Assembly: GCA_019096065.1 (NCBI GenBank)
Contig: JAGUCH010000001.1
Span: 5,208,001-5,272,000 of the forward strand
Source of the DNA: Paracyclopina nana
Taxonomy: Eukaryota > Arthropoda > Copepoda > Cyclopoida > Cyclopettidae
DNA: 64,000 bases
Reading direction: 5' to 3'
Shown piece after piece: positions 35,801-47,164 of this stretch (the stretch's first letter is position 1; every line of letters starts with the position of its first letter). Both the position numbers and the translations under genes were made by a program. The notes under the pieces were generated by a model. That model was given only the letters and a program-made list of their open reading frames with translations. It had not been told where the DNA came from and made no database searches.

Positions 35801-37303
35801 TGACATTATAAAAATGCCAGGACATGTATCGATACATGCACCGGTTGCAAAAGAAGGCATTTATGAAAGCCTGCCACAACCGCAGGGTGAACATTAAAAA
35901 TGTATCCCCTCATTGTTGCTGGCTACCATACTGGTTGTTCTACTCACTTGCTGAATGCTAGCAGGAATAATACGACAAACAAAACTGTTGAAATGATGAA
36001 TGGTATCTTCCACTTGGGAAACCTTTGAACAGGAATATCTTCAATCTCCCGGGCATTTCTGAGAGATCCACGGTCCACCGGAGTAAACCCTAGAGACCTG
36101 ATCAATTGGTGAACTTCTTCTTTGGCGGCGTGGACGTCTCCAGCATAAAACACCTCCTTGCTACCCTGAATTCCGCCAGTCTCAAGAGCATACGCTGAGA
36201 GGACGTTGAACGCTTTCACGACAGCCGATCGAGGTAGCAAGGACTGCAAAAATTCTGCCTGAGATTCTCCTTTACGATACAGGCTGTTTCGGTTGCTGAC
36301 ATCGATCACAACTTTGCCCTCCAATAAATGTAAAGGTTGGCTTTCGTAGAAAGCCTTGGGGACTGCCAAAACGACGATGTTGCTGGTGCTGAGCTTCACG
36401 GCCTCCTCTGTGCTCATTAGCTTTGCTCCGACTTGATTCACCAGTGCCCTTAAACGAATAATTTGATTGACGTAAATGTGCATTCTATGCGGTTTTCATG
36501 TTTCTCGCAAAAATCGCAACGGATGGTTGATTGAGATGGAAAGTCCTTTTTACTCTATGTCTCCAAATTAAGTGCTTGCAACAAGTGTTCTTCTATCGCG
36601 ACGATGTCACAAAACAACTTTCGGAAAAAAATAAACACAATGCGCTTTCAGCACATGTTTTGCAGCAATAGTTCTTTTTTTTTGGTGAGGCCTATCAGAC
36701 GTAGAAGCTTGACAAAGGACCCAAATGACTCATGCTACAGCCAAGAATAGTCATGCTGGAAATAATATATTTTCGCTTTCAGAAGTGTAGCTATTAGGTA
36801 TAAGGTATCGATCTAAATTCATGAGGAAGAAGAACAACGAAATTTTACGAATATACATAGCTATTTCCAGTCATAAAAATGGCCACACGCGATATGAGCT
36901 CGCGTATTGGGCCATTATCGAACAAGGTTGCTTTTCATTAGCGGCACAACTACTTGCATGGCATGAATTTAAATCATACATGGGTGCCCCTTGGGAAAGC
37001 GGCGTTGCCAAGCAACAAGTCTAGACTGGGCTAATTTATCATTGCTTACTCGTTTCTGCCAGGATCTCGAGATCCTATGTTGACCGTGTACCCGCTTTGT
37101 ACAAGCCTCAGAGCCAGAGCTCTTCCAAAGTCTCCACTGCCTATGATGGCAATGCTCTCTGAGGATGTGGTGGCCTCTGAGGTGGAGGATACTGAGCTCA
37201 GGGTGTCAGCTCCGCTATCGAGGCCCGAGCTCTTGGACTCAAAGTGAGTCAGCGAAATGGCGGTGCTGCTTTGGTTCTTCTTCTTCATACTTGACGACCA
37301 CAT
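32845..37303 (-). CDS. STEAP-family metalloreductase
   Basis: Six-transmembrane ferric/cupric reductase that passes electrons from NADPH through FAD and one haem across endosomal or plasma membranes. Exons in transcript order: 37303-37050, 36448-35948, 35773-35506, 35442-35256, 34537-34338, 33066-32845. All phases agree, giving 543 aa. The N-terminus is a serine-rich leader, then a Rossmann fold with IAIIGSGDFG (51-60). The oxidoreductase part contains VVKAFNVLSAYALETGG. The membrane part contains FRGTKYSRFPNWLDKWLKMR and SLPSVTNTLTWKEFAFIQS. His341 (end of exon 3, SASVH) and His449 (FACAHDMFYGW) match the two haem ligands of the family. The last exon supplies the final membrane segment and RGGWERS, matching the vertebrate C-terminus. 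An upstream Met at about 37,366 is possible; I chose 37,303 because a CAG acceptor lies just before it. A complete phosphatase gene sits in the last intron. Confidence 0.92.
33189..34323 (+). CDS. phospholipid phosphatase (PAP2/LPP, Wunen-like), nested in STEAP intron
   Basis: Integral membrane lipid phosphatase of the type 2 phosphatidic acid phosphatase family, which dephosphorylates lipid phosphates such as lysophosphatidate and sphingosine-1-phosphate on the outer face. Exons: 33189-33200, 33258-33495, 33557-33934, 34000-34121, 34183-34323; 296 aa, the usual family length. The three catalytic motifs are present: K-x6-RP as KFTVGRLRP (116-124), SGH at 177-179 (in FVSGHSS), and SRxxDxxHHxxDV as TRVKDHMHHPGDV (227-239). 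The start is MAAK in a four-codon first exon with a GTAAGT donor. The whole gene lies within the last STEAP intron (33,067-34,337) on the opposite strand. Introns are only about 57-66 nt. A GPI or ectodomain extension is absent. Confidence 0.93.
34446..34451 (+). promoter_or_regulatory. poly(A) signal of the nested phosphatase gene
   Basis: AATAAA 123 nt after the phosphatase stop. It lies inside STEAP exon 5 (34,338-34,537) on the opposite strand. If used, the phosphatase 3' UTR is antisense to STEAP coding sequence. Confidence 0.6.
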
Positions 37304-40085
37304 TTCCAACTGCACCTTACGAAAAAAGAAGCACTTGTCAAGTATAGGTGTTTCGTAAGTGTACACTCCTGCCGAAAAGAGGGTGCGCTTGTTCTGCGCT
37401 ACGCTATGCGCAGCGCGAGCTCTAATGGAGCCCCTGCCTTATACCTGCATGGATTTCACTAAAAAACCGTGGCTAGGCCTGGAATCGATCCCGACCCGAA
37501 AACTCGCTTCGGGCTTTTTCAACATCTCCCAGTTTTTTCTAGACTCAACGCCTTTACGCAACAGTCAGGTTTTACATGATGCCAACAATTTGACATTTAA
37601 AAGCCATTTCATTGCTGTGATGTAATGGAAACTCCAGTTGGGCAGTCAAGTGAGGCATACTTTTTTTACCGGTTATGTAAACCCAGTCAGCTGGATGCTA
37701 CGGAGTACAGCTGCTACATGGCAGAAGCTTGATAAGATCACATTTTTATAGTGATCTGCTACTTGAAGAGTGTCAATTGGAGCCATTCAACTAGAAAAAC
37801 AGTCATTTATGGCTCGTTGCGCGAAAACAACACGATTTATAAAAAAGACACGCAACGTGAGGATTCCTAATTATCCGTCCTTACGTGCAAAAATTGTCGA
37901 ATTTTCTAAGTTCTGCGAAGTAATAAAAAATTTCTATATCGGTCTATCTCGAAAGTTGGGGGGTTCATCGTGAATCCTAACCGTAAGAAGTGGTGGCCAT
38001 TCCCACTCTCGCGCGAACTGTATATAAAGAAATGGAGGAGGTCACCGTTTGAGGATGGGCGCGTGAAATTGATTGAACATAAACAGTAATCACATAGATA
38101 AGCGAATTCCTACCAAACTTGTCACAATGCGTCGCGCTTACCTATTATAAATGATCAAAATAATGATGCTGAATATGGACTGATGATGCAGTGCCTTGCA
38201 TAGGCCAATCACTCGCTTCTTTAACGAAGGACTTGATTCTGCCTACTGAACATCCAACTGCATGTGCGCACATTATTGCGACCAAGCGCGTTTTATTTTG
38301 CTCAGTGCTCGATCTCGGCCAAGGCAACGTTTAAACACGCTTTGTCACTTTCGACAAATATAAATGCCAATTTATCATTTACATCGTTAAAATGATGTCA
38401 AAAGAGTATCTTTGATTGGCGGATCAATAAAACGCATAATTAACAGAAGAATTCCGCTTAATTCTTCATAGTGTTTCCGGCCTCAAATAACGAGCCTACA
38501 GATCAAACGCACCTTAAAGTCAATGTCATTTTAAAAGATAGGTTATGCCTGAAAGGCCTATATGGTGGTTAGTTTCATTAGCTTTTTGCTTCAAGCTTCT
38601 CGAACAAAGTTTCCAAAGAAGTACTGTAGTTACTACATGCTTCGGCAACGCTGGCTTTTTATCGTGCAGGTATTTTTCGGCAGTTGACGCTTGCCTGCTG
38701 GTTGCAGTCCACCAATTTTGCCTGTTACATAACGTGTACAGGTTATGAAACCTCCGATTTTACGATCTCTCTGAGGAACTTTTTTCTTCATCTCGTCGCA
38801 CCGTGATGCCTTAGCTCCGCTTTTAAAACATATTTATGAGCCAAAAAGCTCAATTCATTTTTCAAGAAAGATGTCAAGCTATGTTGTGTCACACACGTCA
38901 GTACATGAGATTTAGGGACTGGCTGAATACATCGTATATAGCATGAATAATCTTCCATTGAGATTTTCATCATTTTCAGCTAAACAATTGAATGAGAAAT
39001 AATGTTCCCTTTTTCTGTTATGACATTTTAAAGCTCTGTGGTTTTGTGGGTCATGTTTTTTTTCATGCGCCCAACCCAAATTTTGAGCTCTAAACTGTTC
39101 TGCTTAATGTCATAGCACCATATGCATAACTGATATGTGTGTAAACAAGAGCACATTGGCAAACTCATAGTTCTTCCATTCTATTTAACTCTTCTTCAAA
39201 TTTAAAAAATGAAAATAATAGATTTGGTTACCTCGCATGTAATTTATTCGGGATTGTAGGCACATCATAAATGGGCTCGTCTGAAGATTGTATGCGCAAA
39301 AGAACAGCAAATTCAGGAGTTCCTCAAAAATTAGATATCCTCCATATTTCTTACCATAAAAAGGGACCTTGAGGCTTTGATTTCATCAACCTCGTCAGAA
39401 TAACCATAAGCTTTGCTATTCTATTCACGCAAATTTTTTCTTTGTTCGCTCAAGACAAATTGCCCAAAATGTACATGGCCATTTTATGTAACTTTTGCCA
39501 TTTTATAAAGCATGCAAAATGTACCTTTACTAGTTCCGCAAAAATACCTTATTCACATTTTTTTCAATGAAAACACTTGAATATTCTTTTTGAAGGTAGT
39601 AGCTAACTAAAGTTATCATAGTATAGCTAAGAAATTTCGTTTCACTATAAGTCTTCGTGCGTAGCGTGTGAGGTTGCGTTGTCCACGCTAGATTCTTGCG
39701 CTAATAAAGCCGCACACGATTTTTGATGGCAATCTCTGTAAATCAGCTCAAACACAAAGAGGCATTGAAAAAGATGTCTTTGAAAAGGAAAAAGTGAAAA
39801 CTCTTATCCATCACATCTTGTTGGCTGTGCAATAATGTTTCAGTTGAAAAGCTGATTTCAGAGCGAGTACACCGATACATGACAATCATTGCTTTAACTC
39901 GCAGAACCTATCAAGTCAACAATAAAAGTACGAGTAATACAGCAAAGAAAGCGAAGCAAGGAATAAAAGTAAGGCTTTTACAATTCACTTTCTCCATTCA
40001 AGAATTTCTTTGAAGAGTGAACAATTACACTGAAGCTGTATTTAATTTACAAAAAGCAATATCTTACACCGTACAAGTATTTCAG
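37304..40085. other. intergenic region between STEAP and the spaetzle-like gene
   Basis: The two genes are divergent, so both promoters should lie here. No additional coding exon is recognised. TATATAAAG at about 38,020 on the plus strand is a TATA-like candidate. A pyrimidine tract plus CAG directly before 40,086 suggests that the spaetzle-like transcript has an upstream non-coding exon in this stretch. Confidence 0.5.
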
Positions 40086-42064
40086 ATGGCCCTGGGTATC
40101 TCCCTTTTTGCGGCCACGCTTATATTTTTGGCCACAGCAACAGTTGCGATTCGCGAGGACGAGAAAACATCTCAGGTTCAAACGAGAATTGGTGCAGAAA
40201 ATGGAACCTCTTCGTCTCTTTCCTCCGCGAGTAATGAGATGACAGATTCTAGGAATCCATTTGAGGTCATAACCACGAAGCCTCTAAAAAGGCTTCGAGG
40301 AAGAAGAGTTAAATTGAGGCAAGTTAAGATTAGTTAAACAAGAGAGAGGAGTAGGCTTTCATTTTCGAATTTCAGGCACTTCATTGAAAAGGCTGAGGAG
40401 GATAATGAGTTTTCAGGGTCACGTTACTCGGAGCGAAAATGGTCTGTGCCCTCAGATGGATGGATCGCAGTTCCAAATCCTACTTTAAGGATTGCCTCCG
40501 AGGTATATTGTGGTAATTTATTGCTCCATCTCATGAAAAATCCTGCCATCTACGCTCGCATACAACAAATGTACTAAGTAATTTCAGCCCCTTTTTAGCT
40601 GTCTTTCTGTATTTCACCTTTCGCGCACGGTTGTAGTCTTATGTTGTCGTAGCTAGATTATTTTCTCTTAAATTAATTTATGCTCCATAAAGTCTGGCAG
40701 GGTCTCACGAACTGGGCAGAAAGCGGAAGCCTTAACGATGCCATCTGTAGCGCAAGTCAAGCAATTGCCGCTACCACCTCTCAACAATTTGTTGGAGCAG
40801 TTTCTACTTCGCACTTACAGCGACCAAGAAGTGAAGAGTTTGGCATATCTGGAGATGAGCAGTGACGTCGTGGTATGATCCCATTGTTTGGCCAGCTATT
40901 TATGCATATGGTACGTACTTATGTGGTCTCTCGTCGAGTTATTGCAGAATCCCACGAGGACATGGAGGCCAGCTGAGGAGGCATCAATATCGTCATCAGC
41001 AAGGGCTGAGCATGATGATGTTGATTGGTGGTCATCGTCCAACATTGTTGACGAAGAGATTAGATTTTGCTCTTCCGAGGAGATGTTTGCGCCAACGTGC
41101 TTTAATGAAAACAGAAGATCAGGTTTCTTTGGATGCGTGGACGACGAGCGATATCCTTATCGAGATATTTATAAAGCATTAATGAGGTATATAGCCGGCT
41201 TATTACGCAGCCACTCCACTTTCTTTGATGATTTTCTTCAATAGAGACGATCTGATTTCTCAAAAGCTGGCTAAGGAAGACACTTACCCAACTGATGCTG
41301 GGTGAGTCTTGTCGCTTTGTTCTTGAATATGATGGATGTAATGATGATTGTGATCACGTTGTTTAATTACACGCACAATATCAGTGTTCATGTGTGCGAA
41401 GAAAACGATCAAAATCCGTTGGTTGCATTATTATTTCCGTTATACATGAGTGCAAATCGTCAACTTCCCCCTTTTCTGTTTTAGCTCATCAATGTCAGCA
41501 GGTAGTGGTGGTATATTTGACAACGACCAAGTGGATTATCCTGGATTCGTTTGCCCGTCCAACGTGGAGCTGGCCAGGCCTCGAAGACTTCTTAATGTTG
41601 AACGTCAATGGAGAGTTATCGTCAACGATGGAAGAAATTTCCAGCAAACTGTCCGTCTGGAAACTTGCTCCAAGGTACGAGTATCTCTTTCACATTCCTT
41701 GGCATATGGGCAAAAACGATCTTTGCATGAGCACGACCTCGTTGCCTCGAGGAAGTTGAGAATTAACCACCCAAAACAGAAGTTGCATAGAATTAATTCT
41801 GGGAACGGAAAAAATGTCGCAATTGGTGTCTTGCATGCGTCAAAATTAGCCAAAGGTAGCGACGCCAAATCAATGATCCCTGAGAATTCATTTCAGGCCT
41901 TGGCTCCCTGCAGATTGATGGCACCTTGCTTCGGCTCAATTTGCGTGCAAAAATATGCCTACCATCGGCTGTTGTCCTACGATCCTTGCCAACCGGAAAA
42001 AGGGCTGTTCATCGACATCTACCGTTTGCCAATTGCCTGCTCTTGTGCCATTCACCAAAAGTGA
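40086..42064 (+). CDS. Spaetzle-family secreted cystine-knot ligand (Spz3/Spz4-like)
   Basis: Secreted pro-protein whose C-terminal cystine knot activates Toll-type receptors in immunity, patterning or neurotrophic signalling. Exons: 40086-40318, 40376-40502, 40720-40872, 40948-41186, 41245-41301, 41485-41674, 41897-42064; 388 aa. The N-terminus is a signal peptide (MALGISLFAATLIFLA...). The knot runs from about residue 290 to the end: YPGFVCPS, ARPRRLLN, QWRVIVN, VRLETC, PCRLMAPCFGSICVQKYAYH, LLSYDPC and ACSC, eight cysteines. A basic RLRGRR stretch near residue 72 is a possible furin site, but none lies just before the knot. Intron 1 uses a GC donor (AG|GCAAGT). The subtype is from recalled resemblance and is uncertain; the family is secure. 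It is convergent with the cuticular protein gene, stops 237 bp apart. Confidence 0.9.
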
Positions 42065-42300
42065 TTGGAGCCAAATTTTTCGCTAGCCTGCATACGAAGT
42101 GAATCCAGCATTATAGTGCTCGGCCGCATAACGACATTGACCATCAAAATGAGAAAAGTTTTACTATTGCATGCATTCTTATCCACTCTTCCGTTAAAAT
42201 GCGTAACTCAGGCGATAAATGGAAATACTACAAAGTAAGGGCCCGAGAAGTGCGGGCTGATTTATTCAAAATCTTTCAGGCTACTGCAAGAAATGGAAAG
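42065..42300. other. short intergenic region between two convergent genes
   Basis: About 236 bp separate the spaetzle-like stop from the cuticular-protein stop; it must hold both 3' UTRs. A minus-strand AATAAA is at 42,261-42,266. No canonical plus-strand AATAAA is visible before it. Confidence 0.6.
42261..42266 (-). promoter_or_regulatory. poly(A) signal of the cuticular protein gene
   Basis: TTTATT on the plus strand reads AATAAA on the gene strand, about 35 nt after the stop codon at 42,301-42,303. Confidence 0.7.
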
Positions 42301-45128
42301 CTATATTTCATAGGCAATATCGGGATGAAAGCCTGTGCTATCTGCATAATATCGCACAACTTGAACTCTACCGTCTGGCAAGGCCACCTTATACTGGCCT
42401 TCGGTGCGTCCTCCGTTCGATGCCTCTCTGTGCCCATAATTTTGGCCGTCTGCGGCCACCTATGTGAACAAGAGGCAAATCAGCTACCGAGATTATGGCC
42501 TCTTATGTAAATGTTTGCATTACCTTGTATTCGTAGTTGTAGCCAGGATCTACCAAGGCAGAATTAGCATGAAACTCTGGAATATCGTCTAGGCTTTTCT
42601 TTGGAAGTACAGGTTTAACTACTGAAAAAAAGTTTCATCATTTATAGCGGAGCTCATAATGCTTCAAAAGTTTAGCCGTCGCGCCTGCACTCAAGTTTAG
42701 CAGCATTTTTCGGATGTTCTCTCACCAAGCTTTGAGGAAAAGAAAAATTGTTGCGTCTACGTCTCACTCATTGCATTAAGGCTCCTCTTGGAGAGAAACG
42801 GCTCTTTTTGTTGGGCTTTTAACGGATGCTCTTTGAAACGTATGAATGCTAATTAAGGCACATGCTACAATATGATAAATGGAAAGCAGCTCTGCGTCAT
42901 CAAGGCCGCTGCAGAAGCAACAGCAAGAGAAGAGCCTGACACAACTTTTAGGCCTGCTTCTACGGAACTTCATTTACAGTAAGGACCTGTGCTAGTATTT
43001 TCAGTAGGCTACTCCATATAATAGCACAACTGCAGACGAAGGTGGAAGTACATGGTACATTCTACCAAGAATAGCATTAACACCGACGTGAGGATTTGAA
43101 GCGGCTACTCACATTGAGAATTCTCATTTGCTTCTTTTTTCCCATCTTCAGGCTGGGGCACGTTGCTCACAGGTTTCGTGATTTTTCGAGCCCTGAAAGG
43201 CATGAGAGAGAACTCGTATAAAGCTCACATCCTTACGAGCTACTAATTTCTACTCACTTTCTGTCGTTGTGAACGTCGAATTTGGTAGCGAATTTTCGAC
43301 CCCTCACAAATTCAGAAAACTCCAAGGCATCAGGCACAATTTTTGGCTGGTCGGCATCATCTTCAAATATAGCCGATTCCCTTCCATCTTTGGGTACTTT
43401 GGCTTGTTGAGGAAAGATTTTGGGTTTCTCTTGAAACTTGAGTGTTTGATTATCTTCAGCGATTTTAGTTGCTTGATCATTGCCTAAGGCTATTTTGGGT
43501 TTCCCACCAACACTGATTGTAGTTCTGACGGATTCCTTGGTAGAGATTGCCTCCATCTCAACCTGAGAATCATCTTTTGAGGCTGTCTCGTTGCTGCTTT
43601 GATGAGTTTCTGCCTCCTGCGAGGCTGCCTTGTTTGAGGTTGAGGCTGCAGCGGTCGTCTTGATCTGGTTGGCTTTAACATGACTGGTATTCCGAGTCGA
43701 GTGGGGCCTCAACTTGGCACTAAAAGTATCTGAAAAAATAGTGGGTTTTTTGTCTTAGTAATAAAGCTTAATTTTACAGGACCAACAAAATAATGTTGTC
43801 ACGAGCTATAAATCCAAGCTTATTTTTACCTTGGTTGTGGCCTTCCTTGTCAAACAGGTCATTAGTCAGTGGTACATACGCGATGTCTGGAGGTGGCAAA
43901 ATCGTCTTGGGATCGGATGGGAATTTTGCATGGATTTCGTCTTTGTGGTAGATGTCAAAACTCGGCAGTGGCGGCGGCGGCCCCGCCGAGATGAAAGGAG
44001 GCCTCACGAAATGAGGACCTTGATGGAATGGCCTTGGAGACTGGTAAGGAGGCAGCGTATGCACCAAAGAGCTTTTTGCTGGCAAGGAATTCACAACTCT
44101 TGACTCTATAGCCAATGGCGAATAGGCATAAACTTTAGCCGAGGGTTTGTCAGATGCCACAGAAGTTTCTTCTCCTGCAGCAGCTTCTGCCTGACTTATG
44201 AGACGGTACTTGAAATGCAATGCCACATCTTTTTTGTCGTCATCATCATCTTTTTCGTCGGACTTGATCAAAGCTGCTGAGCCACCGGCTATGGAGGTGA
44301 AGAAATTCAATAAGCTTTGTGGTGGAAGAACACAAAAAGAATGATTGCAAAACTACTTTACTGACCCCGGCAGAGAACATAACCTTGTTTTCTTTGAATG
44401 CAGAACGCAAGCAGTGGTTATATGTAATGCCGACTTTTTTAGCATCTCGCTCGTATACCACTTAAAATCATGAAAAAAATACTTTTCTCTTCATTTCTCC
44501 ACTAAAGAAGAGAAGCCGAATAAAAAAAAAACTTTTAATCTGCTAATGGGTGACCGAACCACTTACTGCTCTTGTTTTCTTGAGGAATGGCTTCAATTTG
44601 GCTATTGCCGCTAGAAGGTCTGGGGAAAAGTCGAGAGTCGGGCTCAGCGTAAGTTGGATAAGCTGCTCTTGAGGGCAAAACATCCAATTCTTGAGGATGT
44701 TCTTCGGGCTGGTGGTGATAGGAAGCCGATCCAGGCAATAATCTGTACCTAAAGGTCAAAGTGGGCAGGGTGACAACTTCAATTGGATGCGTTAGCTTTG
44801 CACTCTTGTTTTTTTCAGTGGCATTGCCATCATCAGAGTCCAGGAATCTTAACTTGGACTTGTAAATCGGGCCCACCGAAGTGCTACTCGCATCATCCAA
44901 CCTCTCGGTAACGGCAATTTGGCCGGTTGTGGTTTCATATGACAAGTTTTCTACAGTTGTATCCTCAACGAGGTCAGGCTCTTCGTCGATATCTTGACAG
45001 TTGACACCATTGAGCCAGATAGAAGTCAAAAGCAACAAAATGAAGTAAATTGATTCCAAAGGATAACGAGGCCCTGCTCGTCTTTTTGCCAAGGTTAATA
45101 ATGGCATCATCGCCATGCTAACAAGCAT
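42301..45128 (-). CDS. large secreted cuticular protein with C-terminal RR chitin-binding domain
   Basis: Extracellular chitin-binding structural protein of cuticle or a related matrix. Exons in transcript order: 45128-44567, 44288-43830, 43729-43258, 43192-43113, 42621-42524, 42459-42301. Phases agree, giving 609 aa. A signal sequence (FILLLLTSIWLNGVNC) ends near residue 45. The middle 450 residues are low-complexity, rich in E, K, S, T and P, with a proline-rich patch (PPFISAGPPPPLPSF) and a DDDDDKKD run. Only the last 65 residues form the Rebers-Riddiford domain: YNYEYKV, GQNYGHREASNGG, TEGQYKVALPDGRVQVVRYY and GFHPDIAYE. This resembles the pro-resilin-like RR class. Most RR proteins are much shorter, and the RR domain is usually not terminal after so long a disordered part. 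The first Met of several (45,128) is a guess; later ATGs within 20 nt are possible. Confidence 0.88.
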
Positions 45129-47158
45129 GTAGGGCCTTTACCATATCCCTAATCAGCTTTTTTTATTTAGCCTTATTACCAGAACGGTGGCCTCACAACA
45201 ACTAGCACTATCTGTCAATTGCCTAGTGTTCGTCGATGCCTTCTGACGCGTCGTTTCGGGTGCGTAAAGCGTCCTATTGGCGCGCAATTTAGCGTTACTT
45301 CTCGAGCAGACTTTTTCAGCAATTTCAGCGCTAGCAAAATCACAACTATTGTTTCCACAATGAATACATTCATATATGTATACTTTTGGGGAGCATACTC
45401 AGCTAGGTGTTGCATGTGGTGGATTAACTTTTTCTTGGCAGCCAAAAAAGTTAGCTGGAAAATCCATCTTGATCTTGGAGCAGCAACTGTGGCATGCCGT
45501 CATCAAAATTGATCTAATTTACTCGGATAATAGGACAGACTCGCGCGTACTGTTCCCTCTCGGTCATTGGCAAAATTCTTGTCTAATGAAGCACTGGCAA
45601 AATATTACGCGCTACGACCACGTTTCTAGCATGAAGACCAGAAATTCTCAGCCACAAAAAGTTGTTTGTCAAGGCCAAAAGAAGAACAATCTGGTTGGGA
45701 TATTGTTGTACATATCAGCAATAAACAGACACACCATAATCCCAGAGTTATTCGGGGTGTCTTCGGTTCCGCATGTGGGCTTTTGTCATTGCTTGAAAGA
45801 ACTGCCAACTAGGAGCATAATACACGCCTATCTTTACTTTTCGTGCAGCAATATTGAGAAAATTGCTACTCCATACGTACAATCTAACTAGTGCGACATT
45901 CTTCCTGCCATCTACCAAAGAGATGCCATATGGTGGCTTTATAGCTGAGCTACCTTGAAAATCCGTCCATTGCCATTGCTGGCTATGAGATGATTGTGAG
46001 GTTAATTTGTTAAGTTTTACCGTGGCGAAGCTATTTGCTTATGCGGAAACTAGAGTAAATAATGTAAATCTGGCACTGAAGTATCGGTGGCAAACACAAA
46101 AGCTGACAGCATGCATTCAGGTTCCAATTACAGTGCAACAGAATGGAATGAACGCTGTGCACTTTATTGCTACCTTACACACAAAAGCAATGACAAATGA
46201 TATCATTAACGCTCAGGTTGTGCATTTTACCAGGCAAAAGCAACGACATCCATGCGTTCAGGTGCAAAATCTCTCCAAGTGAAGCTATGTTGAGCTTCAA
46301 TTTGATAGCTCAACCAACTATAAACACACTTATCCGATTCCACCATTGAAAGATAAGAGGATTGTCAAAACATGTATTTTTTGAGCTTGATATAAGAAAA
46401 AGTGCTATGAAATATTCAACCTTTCTCAATCAGCAAAAGCCTACAATCATCATTTCCGATAATGCATCCCAAATCGATCAGCGCGTCGATATATCTCAAC
46501 TACTGAGTAGGCAGCGAGCGGTAGCATGGCTTTTTTTTCAGGGCATTGCATAAGGTTGCCCATTACTTGTCCTTTAATGAGCAAGATCGGTGTTGGGAGC
46601 ATAATCTAGAGCGCACATTCGACGTCTATGGGTAGCAGTAAGTCACGGAAGCTTAAGGTAAGGCTTGTAGGAGACCACAACCAGCTAGGCCTCCTCCAGG
46701 AAGCCTTTCTCATTCTCCTCCTCGAGCACAGGAGACGTGACGCACACAATGGCGTGCGCTCAAGTAACAAAACAGCCTCTTATGGCCTTGGAAAGAAGGC
46801 CACAGACGCTGTTGCATGACTGATGTCTTCACACATAGAAATGCTGATTAAACCGCATAAATGATTGATCAACCTCAAATGGGCTTCATTATAGCCATTT
46901 ACAGAGCATTATTTACCGAAGGGCTTGGCCAACAGTCAAAATGTAGAGAAAATGAGCTCGAATCGAAAACAAAAACAATTAAGTACTTACCCAACGTTTT
47001 CGATTATTACTATTAGCTGAGCGTGCTGAGCAGTACATAAGCAAGAAGCTCATAATTTTTGCTATTTCAGCCAAGACTCAAGCTGAGAAAATGCATAATG
47101 CGCATTATCCTATTGTAGATGAATAATGATCATTATTACCTCTGATTGACACAAAAAG
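45129..47158. other. intergenic region, cuticular protein promoter side to recombinase 3' side
   Basis: No gene recognised. A plus-strand frame of 171 codons (45376-45891) is open but has no family resemblance or splice support. The cuticular gene promoter should lie just right of 45,128. Confidence 0.5.
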
Positions 47159-47164
47159 TTTATT
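47159..47164 (-). promoter_or_regulatory. poly(A) signal overlapping the recombinase stop codon
   Basis: The gene-strand sequence CCAAATAAAC contains AATAAA, and its TAA is the stop codon itself (47,160-47,162). If used, the 3' UTR is only some 15-30 nt. Confidence 0.5.

Noticed and set aside
40680-40865. 61-codon frame over spaetzle-like exon 3
   Set aside because: A different frame, entered through the CAG acceptor at 40,719, joins both neighbouring exons in phase and reads as a plausible pro-domain; the longer frame does not.
45376-45891. 171-codon plus-strand open frame
   Set aside because: It has no recognised domain, begins in the middle of a run of unrelated frames, and the composition is ordinary intergenic; chance length is plausible.
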